NCBI GenBank assembly: GCA_030748365.1
Contig: JASMME010000109.1
Coordinates: 1 to 5,329 of the forward strand
Source: Lutibacter sp.
GTDB taxonomy: Bacteria; Bacteroidota; Bacteroidia; Flavobacteriales; Flavobacteriaceae
Direction of reading: 5' to 3'
Length of the DNA: 5,329 nt
Position 1 is the first letter of the stretch, and the number at the start of each line of letters is the position of its first letter. The notes beneath the pieces are model-generated. The model saw only the letters and a program-made list of their open reading frames with translations. It did not search any database and had not been told where the DNA came from. Positions 1 through 5,329 of this stretch are shown in pieces. The translations under genes and the position numbers were made by a program.

Positions 1-381
1 TCTGAAAGTAAAAGCCACAAGGCCAAACACGGCCTGTACAGGGCCCTAATCAGTAATATGATTGATGGCGTTACCAAGGGTTGGACCAAAGAATTGGAAC
101 TCGTGGGGGTTGGATACAGAGCCAGCAACCAGGGACAGGTATTAGACCTGGCACTGGGTTATTCTCACAATATTGTTTTGGAAATTGCCCCTGAGGTAAA
201 GGTAGAGACCATCTCCGAAAAGGGTAAAAATCCCATTGTAAAATTAATTTCACATGACAAGCAGCTCGTTGGGGCCATCGCAGCAAAGATTCGATCGTTC
301 CGCAAGCCTGAGCCATACAAAGGGAAAGGTGTGAAGTTTGTAGGAGAAGAACTAAGAAGGAAAGCAGGTAAATCTGCATAA
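1..381 (+). CDS. rplF: 50S ribosomal protein uL6 (L6), 5'-truncated by the window edge
   Basis: Large-subunit ribosomal protein that binds 23S rRNA near the factor-binding (sarcin-ricin) region. The reading frame is open from base 1, so 126 codons are visible; bacterial L6 is usually about 180 residues, so roughly 50 N-terminal residues lie upstream of the window. The ATG at 58 is an internal Met, because the L6-like sequence KHGLYRALISNM runs in frame before it. Visible family landmarks are GWTKELELVGVGYRAS (7th-22nd residues after that Met), which opens the second L6 domain, and the C-terminal signature PEPYKGKG at 307-330, followed by GEELRRKAGK. The gene ends with two consecutive TAA codons (379-384). 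rplR starts 15 nt after the first stop, as in the classical spc operon order. Identification is secure; only the true start is not visible. Confidence 0.98.
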   Translation, partial: SESKSHKAKHGLYRALISNMIDGVTKGWTKELELVGVGYRASNQGQVLDLALGYSHNIVLEIAPEVKVETISEKGKNPIVKLISHDKQLVGAIAAKIRSFRKPEPYKGKGVKFVGEELRRKAGKSA

Positions 382-396
382 TAAATTATCAGTATT

Positions 397-750
397 ATGG
401 CATTATCAAAGCTTGAAAGAAGACAAAGAATTAAGCACAGAATCAGGAAGATCGTCAGTGGTACGGCCACCAAACCCAGACTGTCGGTATTTAGAAGTAA
501 CAAAGAAATTTATGCACAGTTGGTCGATGATCACGCTGGGGTGACCTTGGCAGCTGCCTCCTCCAGAGACAAAGAGATCGCAGCTACCGGCACCAAGTTA
601 GAAGTAGCCAAACTGGTAGGTGCGGCCATCGCAGAAAAAGCAAAGACTGCCGGTATTGAAACGGCTGCCTTTGACAGAAATGGATTTTTGTATCACGGCA
701 GGGTAAAAGCCCTTGCAGACGCTGCCAGAGAAGCAGGTTTAAAATTTTAA
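397..750 (+). CDS. rplR: 50S ribosomal protein uL18 (L18)
   Basis: L18 binds 5S rRNA and helps build the central protuberance of the large subunit. The protein is 117 residues, the usual bacterial length. It has a basic N-terminal segment ([14 protein letters not shown], residues 5-18), then the conserved core strand [15 protein letters not shown] (27-41), the helix region around [12 protein letters not shown] (72-83), and the typical C-terminus [12 protein letters not shown]...AAREAGLKF (92-117). The ATG at 397 is chosen because it begins the family's normal N-terminus and lies 15 nt after the rplF stop. No Shine-Dalgarno sequence precedes it, only AT-rich sequence (attatcagtatt). It ends with tandem TAA codons (748-753), and rpsE follows after 6 nt. 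Nothing is unusual in the protein. Confidence 0.98.
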   Translation: MALSKLERRQRIKHRIRKIVSGTATKPRLSVFRSNKEIYAQLVDDHAGVTLAAASSRDKEIAATGTKLEVAKLVGAAIAEKAKTAGIETAAFDRNGFLYHGRVKALADAAREAGLKF

Positions 751-756
751 TAAATT

Positions 757-1281
757 ATGTATCACAAATACACCAACGTAGAAAGAGTTAAACCTAGCGG
801 GTTAGAACTACAAGATCATTTAGTGGGCGTACAGCGTGTCACCAAGGTAACGAAGGGTGGTAGGGCCTTTGGTTTTTCGGCCATCGTGGTCGTTGGAGAT
901 GGCAATGGCGTCGTAGGCCATGGTTTGGGAAAATCCAAGGATGTCGCTTCTGCCATTGCAAAAGCCATTGAAGATGCAAAGAAGAACTTGGTAAGGATTC
1001 CGATCATCAAGCAAACCTTGCCTCATGAGCAAAAAGGTAAGTTTGGAGGTGCCAGGGTATTCCTAAAGCCGGCCTCTCACGGTACCGGTGTCATCGCCGG
1101 GGGTGCCGTTCGTGCGGTACTAGAATCTGTCGGTATACACGATGTACTGTCTAAATCACAAGGTTCCTCTAATCCACACAACGTGGTGAAAGCTACTTTT
1201 GATGCATTGTTGCAGCTACGCAGCGCATCTATGGTGGCCCAGGAAAGAGGTATTTCTTTACAAAAAGTATTTAAAGGATAA
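757..1281 (+). CDS. rpsE: 30S ribosomal protein uS5 (S5)
   Basis: S5 lies near the mRNA entry side and decoding-centre back of the small subunit, next to uS4 and uS8, and influences translational fidelity. The product is 174 residues, normal for bacteria. The N-terminal dsRNA-binding-like domain carries the S5 signature from about residue 34 to 58 ([18 protein letters not shown], then VVGHGLGK). The C-terminal domain includes [20 protein letters not shown] (104-123) and the segment [20 protein letters not shown] (132-151). The start MYHKYTNVE is the short N-terminus I associate with Bacteroidota S5. The ATG at 757 comes 6 nt after the rplR stop and has no Shine-Dalgarno sequence, only taaatt. 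rpmD follows 11 nt after the stop. Confidence 0.98.
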   Translation: MYHKYTNVERVKPSGLELQDHLVGVQRVTKVTKGGRAFGFSAIVVVGDGNGVVGHGLGKSKDVASAIAKAIEDAKKNLVRIPIIKQTLPHEQKGKFGGARVFLKPASHGTGVIAGGAVRAVLESVGIHDVLSKSQGSSNPHNVVKATFDALLQLRSASMVAQERGISLQKVFKG

Positions 1282-1292
1282 AACAGGGAGCA

Positions 1293-1475
1293 ATGGCAAA
1301 AATTAGAATCACACAAGTTAGAAGTAGCATAAGACGTCCTCAAAGACAGAAAGCAACCCTGGAAGCCCTTGGATTACGGAAGATAGACCAGACGGTAGAT
1401 CAGGAGGCAACGCCTACGATCCTTGGAATGGTAAACAAAGTCAAACACTTAGTTTCTGTAGAAGAGATTAAATAA
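1293..1475 (+). CDS. rpmD: 50S ribosomal protein uL30 (L30)
   Basis: Small large-subunit protein that binds 23S rRNA. The 60-residue product matches the usual bacterial length and fold pattern: a first strand [12 protein letters not shown] (2-13), a basic turn RRPQRQK (14-20), the family helix [15 protein letters not shown] (21-35), and a closing segment [18 protein letters not shown] (42-59). It sits between rpsE and rplO, as in the standard spc operon. A purine run GGGAG (1286-1290) lies upstream but ends only 2 nt before the ATG, too close for ordinary Shine-Dalgarno pairing, so I do not count it as the ribosome-binding site. The stop is TAA, and rplO begins 14 nt downstream. Confidence 0.97.
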   Translation: MAKIRITQVRSSIRRPQRQKATLEALGLRKIDQTVDQEATPTILGMVNKVKHLVSVEEIK

Positions 1476-1489
1476 CATTATATAAAAAC

Positions 1490-1942
1490 ATGACACTACA
1501 TAACTTACAACCTGCAAAAGGTTCAGTTAAAACGCAAGGTAAGCGTGTGGGAAGAGGACAGGGTTCCGGTAAAGGAGGCACCGCTACCAGAGGTCATAAA
1601 GGTGCAAAATCACGTTCTGGATATTCCAGAAAAGTTGGTTTTGAAGGTGGACAGATGCCCTTGCAAAGAAGGGTGCCTAAATTTGGCTTCAAAAACATCA
1701 ACCGAAAGGAATATGTGGGAATCAACCTACACAAATTGCAGGAATTGGTTGATTGTAAAAAGATCACAGATACGGTAACCTTAGACATTTTGGTAGAAAA
1801 TCGCCTTGCACGCAGAAATGATTTGGTGAAAATATTGGGAGATGGCGCGTTAAAAGCAGCATTGACTATTACAGTGCATAAATTTACCGCCTCGGCGAAG
1901 GCTGCTATTGAAAAGGCTGGCGGAACCGCAACAACCCTATAA
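1490..1942 (+). CDS. rplO: 50S ribosomal protein uL15 (L15)
   Basis: L15 is an assembly protein of the large subunit; its long basic N-terminal extension threads into 23S rRNA. The 150-residue product has the typical glycine- and lysine-rich extension (GKRVGRGQGSGKGGTATRG, residues 17-35), then GGQMPLQRRVPKFGF (53-67), and the C-terminal globular domain. That domain holds the family signature, which starts near KILGDGALKAALTITVHKF (114-132) and ends with ASAKAAIEKAGG (134-145). The ATG at 1490 is preceded by the A/T-rich stretch attatataaaaac with no Shine-Dalgarno sequence. It is followed 12 nt later by secY, the conserved neighbour of L15 in bacteria. Other-frame openings inside this gene have no family resemblance and are treated as chance. 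Confidence 0.98.
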   Translation: MTLHNLQPAKGSVKTQGKRVGRGQGSGKGGTATRGHKGAKSRSGYSRKVGFEGGQMPLQRRVPKFGFKNINRKEYVGINLHKLQELVDCKKITDTVTLDILVENRLARRNDLVKILGDGALKAALTITVHKFTASAKAAIEKAGGTATTL

Positions 1943-1954
1943 CAACCACTATAG

Positions 1955-3289
1955 ATGAGAAACTTTATTCAAACCATTAAAGACATCTGGGCAATAGATG
2001 AGTTGAAGAACAAGATTCTGTTGACACTTGGTTTTATGGCTATTTACCGATTGGCTGCGCAAGTGCCTCTACCAGGTATTGATATTACGGCTGCCCAGGC
2101 AGCGCTTAAGAATCAGACCAGTGGCGGTGGTATTCTTGGCTTACTCGATATGTTTACTGGTGGTGCTTTTGCACAGGCCTCTATTGTGGCCCTGGGTATC
2201 ATGCCCTATATATCAGCATCCATTGTAGTGCAGTTGATGACCATTGCCGTACCTTACTTGCAGAAACTGCAAAAGGATGGTGAAAGCGGTAGAAAGAAAA
2301 TTACGCAGATTACCCGTTGGTTGACCATTGGTATCACCATGGTACAAGGCCCTGCCTATATAACCAATATCTATCAGCTAATTCCATCTTCTGCTTTCTA
2401 TATCAGTGGGGCAATGTTTTGGATAAGCGCAATGGTTATTTTAACGGCGGGTACCATCTTTGCCATGTGGTTGGGAGAAAAGATCACCGACAAAGGTATT
2501 GGCAACGGTATTTCTTTGTTGATTATGATTGGTATCATCGCGCGTTTCCCGGAATCCTTTCTACAGGAAGTGGCTTCCAAACTGGAGGCTTCCAACGGAG
2601 GTGCCTTTATGATTCTGATTGAAGTGATACTCTGGCTCCTGGTTATTTTAACCTGTGTGTACTTGGTCACTGCAGTACGCAAGATCGCAGTACAATACGC
2701 TAGAAAAACAGTGGGAGGAAACATACGAAATGTCTCAGGTGTACGGGATTACCTGCCCTTGAAATTGAATTCATCTGGTGTTATGCCCATTATCTTTGCC
2801 CAGGCAATTATGTTTGCCCCAGGCTTAATGGCAGGTTCAGAGAACGAGGTTATCAAGGCCATGGGTATTGAATTTTCAAATATGTTTGGCCTGTGGTACA
2901 ATGTACTATTCGCTGTATTGATCATCGTATTTAGTTATTTTTACACGGCCATTACCATTCCTACCAATAAAATGGCAGACGATCTGAAAAGAAGTGGTGG
3001 TTTTATACCCGGTATCAGACCCGGGAAAGACACAGCTGAACTGCTCGACAGGGTTTTGTCGCTGATTACTTTTCCAGGTTCACTGTTTTTGGCAGCAGTT
3101 GCCGTATTACCGGCATTGGTTGTAAAAATTGGAATGACCCAATCTTGGGCCCTGTTTTACGGGGGAACTTCCCTGTTGATTATGGTGGGTGTGGCCATTG
3201 ATACCATACAACAAATCAATTCACATTTGTTGAACCGACATTATGACGGTTTGATGAAAAAGGGAACCAAAAGAAAACCGATAGCGTAA
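1955..3289 (+). CDS. secY: Preprotein translocase channel subunit SecY
   Basis: SecY is the pore-forming subunit of the inner-membrane SecYEG translocon; it passes unfolded preproteins across, or nascent membrane proteins into, the membrane. The 444-residue product is of normal length. About ten hydrophobic segments are visible, near residues 20-38, 76-97, 118-140, 152-173, 184-197, 219-241, 272-290, 312-335, 368-388 and 398-418. Landmarks are the plug region after the first segment ([13 protein letters not shown], 62-74), signature 1 [14 protein letters not shown] (81-94), signature 2 [19 protein letters not shown] (172-190), and the conserved cytoplasmic loop [17 protein letters not shown] (348-364), a region known to contact SecA and the ribosome. 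The basic tail is [11 protein letters not shown]. Its TAA stop shares one base with the infA start (TAATG, 3287-3291), which suggests translational coupling. No map or adk gene follows, unlike many other bacteria. Confidence 0.98.
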   Translation: MRNFIQTIKDIWAIDELKNKILLTLGFMAIYRLAAQVPLPGIDITAAQAALKNQTSGGGILGLLDMFTGGAFAQASIVALGIMPYISASIVVQLMTIAVPYLQKLQKDGESGRKKITQITRWLTIGITMVQGPAYITNIYQLIPSSAFYISGAMFWISAMVILTAGTIFAMWLGEKITDKGIGNGISLLIMIGIIARFPESFLQEVASKLEASNGGAFMILIEVILWLLVILTCVYLVTAVRKIAVQYARKTVGGNIRNVSGVRDYLPLKLNSSGVMPIIFAQAIMFAPGLMAGSENEVIKAMGIEFSNMFGLWYNVLFAVLIIVFSYFYTAITIPTNKMADDLKRSGGFIPGIRPGKDTAELLDRVLSLITFPGSLFLAAVAVLPALVVKIGMTQSWALFYGGTSLLIMVGVAIDTIQQINSHLLNRHYDGLMKKGTKRKPIA

Positions 3290-3504
3290 TGGCAAAACAA
3301 CCGGCAATACAACAAGACGGAACAATTACAGAAGCGTTGTCCAATGCAATGTTTCGGGTAGAGTTAGAGAATGGTCACATCGTAACCGCACATATCTCTG
3401 GTAAGATGCGTATGCATTATATCAAATTGTTACCCGGAGACAAAGTAAAGTTGGAAATGAGCCCTTACGATTTAACCAAAGCAAGAATTACTTACAGATA
3501 TTAA
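3289..3504 (+). CDS. infA: Translation initiation factor IF-1
   Basis: IF-1 binds the ribosomal A site on the 30S subunit and assists IF-2 and IF-3 during initiation. The 71-residue product is an OB-fold (S1-like) protein of normal length. The N-terminal [16 protein letters not shown] leads into the core strand [20 protein letters not shown] (22-41). The closing strands [19 protein letters not shown] (46-64) and ARITYRY (65-71) are characteristic of IF-1. The ATG overlaps the secY stop by one base, so initiation here probably depends on ribosomes finishing secY. infA lies between secY and rpmJ, as in many bacteria outside Gammaproteobacteria; in E. coli infA is elsewhere on the chromosome. 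rpmJ follows 11 nt downstream. Confidence 0.97.
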   Translation: MAKQPAIQQDGTITEALSNAMFRVELENGHIVTAHISGKMRMHYIKLLPGDKVKLEMSPYDLTKARITYRY

Positions 3505-3508
3505 AGGA
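3503..3508 (+). promoter_or_regulatory. Possible Shine-Dalgarno sequence for rpmJ
   Basis: The hexamer AAAGGA lies 7 nt before the rpmJ ATG (3516) and overlaps the infA stop codon. It could pair with the usual 3' end of bacterial 16S rRNA at ordinary spacing. It stands out because most other starts in this window have only A/T-rich upstream sequence, as is typical of Bacteroidota. It may be a chance purine run, since it is short and partly fixed by the stop codon. Confidence 0.3.
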
Positions 3509-3515
3509 CAAACCG

Positions 3516-3632
3516 ATGAAAGTTAGAGCATCCGTAAAGAAAAGAAGTGCCGAGTGCAAGATTGTGCGTAGAAAAGGCAGATTATATGTAATCAATAAAA
3601 AGAATCCTAGATTTAAACAAAGACAAGGATAA
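3516..3632 (+). CDS. rpmJ: 50S ribosomal protein bL36, zinc-free (C-minus) form
   Basis: A 38-codon gene between infA and rpsM. It reads [20 protein letters not shown], continues [18 protein letters not shown], and ends in TAA. bL36 is the smallest large-subunit protein and helps stabilise a 23S rRNA region. Length, the N-terminal MKVRASVKK and the C-terminal KQRQG are diagnostic. Classical L36 binds zinc through a Cys-X2-Cys-X12-Cys-X4-His set at about residues 11, 14, 27 and 32. Here only Cys14 remains; position 11 is Ser, 27 is Asn and 32 is Arg, so it cannot bind zinc in that way. Such C-minus paralogues are known, and this form resembles what I recall for Bacteroidota. The gene follows infA by 11 nt and is followed by rpsM after only 2 nt, implying tight co-translation. 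Confidence 0.96.
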   Translation: MKVRASVKKRSAECKIVRRKGRLYVINKKNPRFKQRQG

Positions 3633-3634
3633 TT

Positions 3635-4009
3635 ATGGCAAGAATAGCAGGTATTGATATTCCTAAAAATAAACGAGGGGTTATTGCATTGACCTACATT
3701 TTTGGAATTGGAAAAAGTAGTGCTAAACAAATTTTAGCAGCAGCAAAGGTTGACGAGGGTATCAAGGTCCAGGATTGGACAGATGCACAGATCCACGACA
3801 TTAGAGAGCAGGTCGGAAACTTTGTGATTGAAGGTGAGTTGCGATCAGAAATCCAGTTGAATGTAAAACGTTTGATGGACATTGGTTGTTATCGCGGGAT
3901 TCGTCACAGAGCTGGATTGCCTTTGAGAGGGCAGAGAACCAAAAACAATTCGAGAACCCGTAAAGGTAAGAGAAAGACGGTCGCGAATAAAAAGAAGGCA
4001 ACTAAATAA
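3635..4009 (+). CDS. rpsM: 30S ribosomal protein uS13 (S13)
   Basis: S13 sits in the head of the small subunit and contacts the P-site tRNA and the large subunit through intersubunit bridges. The 124-residue product is of normal length. It begins [20 protein letters not shown], contains the helix-turn element [14 protein letters not shown] (21-34), and carries the S13 signature [14 protein letters not shown] (87-100). The lysine/arginine-rich C-terminal tail ([14 protein letters not shown], then [10 protein letters not shown]) reaches toward the tRNA. The ATG at 3635 lies 2 nt after the rpmJ stop and has no room for its own leader. This matters because E. coli places its S4-binding operator just upstream of rpsM, and no such space exists here. 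The gene ends with tandem TAA codons (4007-4012). Confidence 0.98.
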   Translation: MARIAGIDIPKNKRGVIALTYIFGIGKSSAKQILAAAKVDEGIKVQDWTDAQIHDIREQVGNFVIEGELRSEIQLNVKRLMDIGCYRGIRHRAGLPLRGQRTKNNSRTRKGKRKTVANKKKATK

Positions 4010-4021
4010 TAACGAAGAATA

Positions 4022-4405
4022 ATGGCGAAATCAAGTTCAAAAAAACGCAAAGTTATTGTGGAGGCAGTTGGTGAAGCGCATATCACCGCTTCATTCAACA
4101 ATATCATCATATCCTTAACCAACAAAAAGGGAGATGTGATTTCCTGGTCATCTGCCGGGAAAATGGGATTCAGGGGCTCCAAGAAGAATACCCCCTACGC
4201 TGCCCAGTTGGCCGCCGAAGACTGTGCTAAAGTGGCGCATGAAGCCGGTATGAGAAAAGTAAAGGTATACGTAAAAGGCCCCGGTAACGGCCGGGAATCA
4301 GCCATGAGGACCCTTCACAATGCTGGTATAGAAGTTACTGAGATCATCGATGTGACCCCATTGCCACACAATGGATGTAGACCTCCTAAAAGAAGAAGAG
4401 TATAA
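4022..4405 (+). CDS. rpsK: 30S ribosomal protein uS11 (S11)
   Basis: S11 lies on the platform of the small subunit near the mRNA exit channel and the E site. The 127-residue product is normal for bacteria. It has a basic N-terminus ([12 protein letters not shown], 2-13), the segment [20 protein letters not shown] (19-38), the core [20 protein letters not shown] (41-60), [15 protein letters not shown] (84-98), and the C-terminal S11 signature [18 protein letters not shown] (110-127). It begins 12 nt after rpsM, following the A-rich cgaagaata. It ends with tandem TAA codons (4403-4408). Unlike all other junctions in this window, 80 nt separate it from the next gene, rpsD. Confidence 0.98.
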   Translation: MAKSSSKKRKVIVEAVGEAHITASFNNIIISLTNKKGDVISWSSAGKMGFRGSKKNTPYAAQLAAEDCAKVAHEAGMRKVKVYVKGPGNGRESAMRTLHNAGIEVTEIIDVTPLPHNGCRPPKRRRV

Positions 4406-4485
4406 TAATAAATGTTAACCGGCAGGAGTTAGATTATCGGAGGATATAGCCTTAATTCATAATCCCTGTCAAATAATAAAAACAA
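4406..4485 (+). promoter_or_regulatory. Structured rpsK-rpsD intergenic leader, candidate S4 autoregulatory RNA
   Basis: This 80-nt interval is much longer than the other gaps here (a 1-nt overlap to 22 nt). Complementary runs form a bulged hairpin. GGCAGG (4421-4426) pairs with CCTGTC (4465-4470, one G-U), then a 5-nt bulge AGTTA (4427-4431). GATTAT (4432-4437) pairs with ATAATC (4459-4464), and inside that GAGG (4440-4443) pairs with CCTT (4450-4453, one G-U) around the loop ATATAG. The bulge AGTTA can instead pair with TAATT (4453-4457), giving a competing fold or pseudoknot. The hairpin is followed by an A-rich run up to the rpsD ATG, not a T-run, so it does not look like a terminator. 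No Bacteroidota-type promoter (TTTG near -33, TAnnTTTG near -7) is seen. S4 is a known autoregulator in other bacteria; the role here is inferred. Confidence 0.45.
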
Positions 4486-5091
4486 ATGGCAAGATATACA
4501 GGACCAAAAACTAAAATTGCACGAAAATTTAGTGAGGCAATTTTTGGAGATGATAAATCTTTTGAAAAAAGAAATTATCCTCCAGGACAACACGGAGCGA
4601 ACAAGCGTAGAGGAAAGAAATCCGAATATGCAATACAGTTGGCAGAAAAACAAAAGGCAAAGTATACCTACGGTATCTTAGAAAGACAATTTGCCAATCT
4701 ATTTAAAAAAGCATCCAGTAGCAAAGGTATTACCGGTGAGATATTGTTACAGTTATGCGAGTCCAGATTAGACAATGTCGTATACCGACTCGGTATTGCT
4801 TCCAGCCGTCCAGCTGCCCGTCAGCTGGTTTCACACCGTCATATTACGGTAAACGGATCTATCGTAAACATACCGTCCTATTCTTTAAAGGCCGGCGATG
4901 TGGTGGCTGTTAGAGAAAAATCTAAATCACTGGAAGCTATTGAAGCATCTTTGGCAAACCGCAGTGATGTGTACGAGTGGATTTCCTGGAATGCAGATAA
5001 AATGGAAGGAAACTACGTCAGTGTGCCGGAGCGTATCCAAATTCCGGAAAACATTAAAGAACAGTTAATCGTCGAGTTGTACTCGAAATAA
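4486..5091 (+). CDS. rpsD: 30S ribosomal protein uS4 (S4), without zinc-binding cysteines
   Basis: S4 is a primary 16S rRNA-binding protein that nucleates 30S assembly, affects decoding accuracy, and in several bacteria represses its own mRNA. The 201-residue product is near the usual length. It starts [20 protein letters not shown], with [20 protein letters not shown] at 32-51. The S4 RNA-binding domain spans about 91-145: [20 protein letters not shown] (91-110), [14 protein letters not shown] (111-124), then the turn AGDVVAVRE (136-144). The C-terminus [20 protein letters not shown] is typical. The N-terminal region has no cysteine (the only Cys is residue 91), so the zinc knuckle seen in some S4 proteins is absent. 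The start at 4486 follows an A-rich run (aaataataaaaacaa) and the structured 80-nt leader. rpoA follows after 22 nt. Confidence 0.98.
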   Translation: MARYTGPKTKIARKFSEAIFGDDKSFEKRNYPPGQHGANKRRGKKSEYAIQLAEKQKAKYTYGILERQFANLFKKASSSKGITGEILLQLCESRLDNVVYRLGIASSRPAARQLVSHRHITVNGSIVNIPSYSLKAGDVVAVREKSKSLEAIEASLANRSDVYEWISWNADKMEGNYVSVPERIQIPENIKEQLIVELYSK

Positions 5092-5113
5092 TATTAAAGA
5101 TAACAATTCAATT

Positions 5114-5329
5114 ATGGCCATTTTAAATTTTCAGAAGCCCGATAAGGTAATTATGGTCGATTCTACCGACTTTCAGGGTAGGTTCGAGTTCAGACCTTTA
5201 GAACCAGGATTTGGTTTAACCATAGGGAATGCTTTAAGGAGAGTATTGTTATCTTCTCTTGAAGGTTTTGCAATAACCTCTCTTCGCATCAATGGTATTG
5301 AGCATGAGTTCTCTACCATACCTGGGGTC
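5114..5329 (+). CDS. rpoA: DNA-directed RNA polymerase subunit alpha, 3'-truncated by the window edge
   Basis: The alpha subunit dimerises to start RNA polymerase assembly; its N-terminal domain binds beta and beta', and its C-terminal domain contacts DNA and activators. The first 72 codons are visible of about 330 expected. The sequence opens [20 protein letters not shown] (1-20) and contains the highly conserved dimer and assembly motif [20 protein letters not shown] (28-47), followed by [20 protein letters not shown] (48-67) and TIPGV. The arginines in NALRRVLL correspond to the conserved pair important for assembly in E. coli alpha. The ATG at 5114 is preceded by the AT-rich taacaattcaatt with no Shine-Dalgarno sequence, 22 nt after rpsD. 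By synteny rplQ is expected downstream, outside the window. The identification is secure. Confidence 0.97.
   Translation, partial: MAILNFQKPDKVIMVDSTDFQGRFEFRPLEPGFGLTIGNALRRVLLSSLEGFAITSLRINGIEHEFSTIPGV

Noticed and set aside
58..60. ATG at 58 as the start of rplF.
   Set aside because: The frame is open upstream to base 1 and encodes L6-like residues (KHGLYRALISNM), so this Met is internal and the real start is outside the window.
1286..1290. GGGAG before rpmD as a Shine-Dalgarno site.
   Set aside because: It ends 2 nt before the ATG, too close for normal SD spacing.
594..1328. Exact 15-nt repeat caagttagaagtagc at 594-608 (rplR) and 1314-1328 (rpmD).
   Set aside because: Both copies lie within conserved coding sequence and are read in different frames (KLEVA versus QVRSS), with no extension or inverted structure. 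It is most simply a coincidence.
1545..1778. 77-codon plus-strand open frame inside rplO.
   Set aside because: It overlaps a clearly conserved L15 gene out of frame, and its translation resembles no ribosomal or other family I recognise.
4421..4470. Hairpin after rpsK considered as a rho-independent terminator.
   Set aside because: The stem is bulged and A/U-rich in its middle, and is followed by an A-rich run (aaataataaaaac), not a T-tract. On the minus strand the T-rich run would come before the stem, so it fits neither direction.
4406..4485. Internal promoter for rpsD-rpoA.
   Set aside because: No TTTG element and no TAnnTTTG-like element at suitable spacing is visible in the interval; an internal promoter inside rpsK cannot be excluded but is not supported.
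71..4653. Several minus-strand open frames of about 60-110 codons opposite the ribosomal genes and secY.
   Set aside because: All are fully or largely antisense to conserved genes, lack recognisable domains, and look like by-products of coding-strand codon composition.

Overview
This window is a compact, unidirectional, plus-strand stretch of a bacterial ribosomal-protein super-operon: the 3' part of the spc operon running directly into the alpha operon. The order is rplF (3' part), rplR, rpsE, rpmD, rplO, secY, infA, rpmJ, rpsM, rpsK, rpsD, rpoA (5' part). The protein sequences point to Bacteroidota, most likely class Flavobacteriia (family probably Flavobacteriaceae). The reasons are the overall protein style (for example the zinc-free L36 and the MARYTGPK start of S4), infA sitting directly between secY and rpmJ with no map or adk, AT-rich translation starts mostly without Shine-Dalgarno (SD) sequences, and exclusive use of TAA stops. 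The lineage call rests on remembered family features, not on a search.

Layout. Positions 1-381 hold the C-terminal two thirds of uL6. Positions 397-1942 hold uL18, uS5, uL30 and uL15, spaced 6-15 nt apart. Positions 1955-3289 encode the SecY translocon channel, whose stop codon overlaps the infA start by one base (TAATG). infA, a 38-residue rpmJ (3516-3632), rpsM and rpsK follow, separated by 2-12 nt. An 80-nt gap (4406-4485) then precedes rpsD, and it is the only sizeable non-coding interval. rpoA starts at 5114 and is cut by the window end.

How the genes work together. The ribosomal proteins supply large-subunit (uL6, uL18, uL30, uL15, bL36) and small-subunit (uS5, uS13, uS11, uS4) components. 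IF1 supports initiation, SecY exports nascent proteins, and the RNA polymerase alpha subunit nucleates the transcription enzyme. Co-transcription links ribosome, secretion and polymerase supply to growth.

I see no mobile element, CRISPR array, tRNA or rRNA gene, foreign-looking gene, or rho-independent terminator, and no exotic undescribed system. The one place with unexplained structure is the rpsK-rpsD gap. It can fold into a bulged hairpin that contains a GGAGG sequence, and it is a reasonable candidate for an S4-responsive ribosomal-protein leader. No gene-free stretch exceeds 80 nt.
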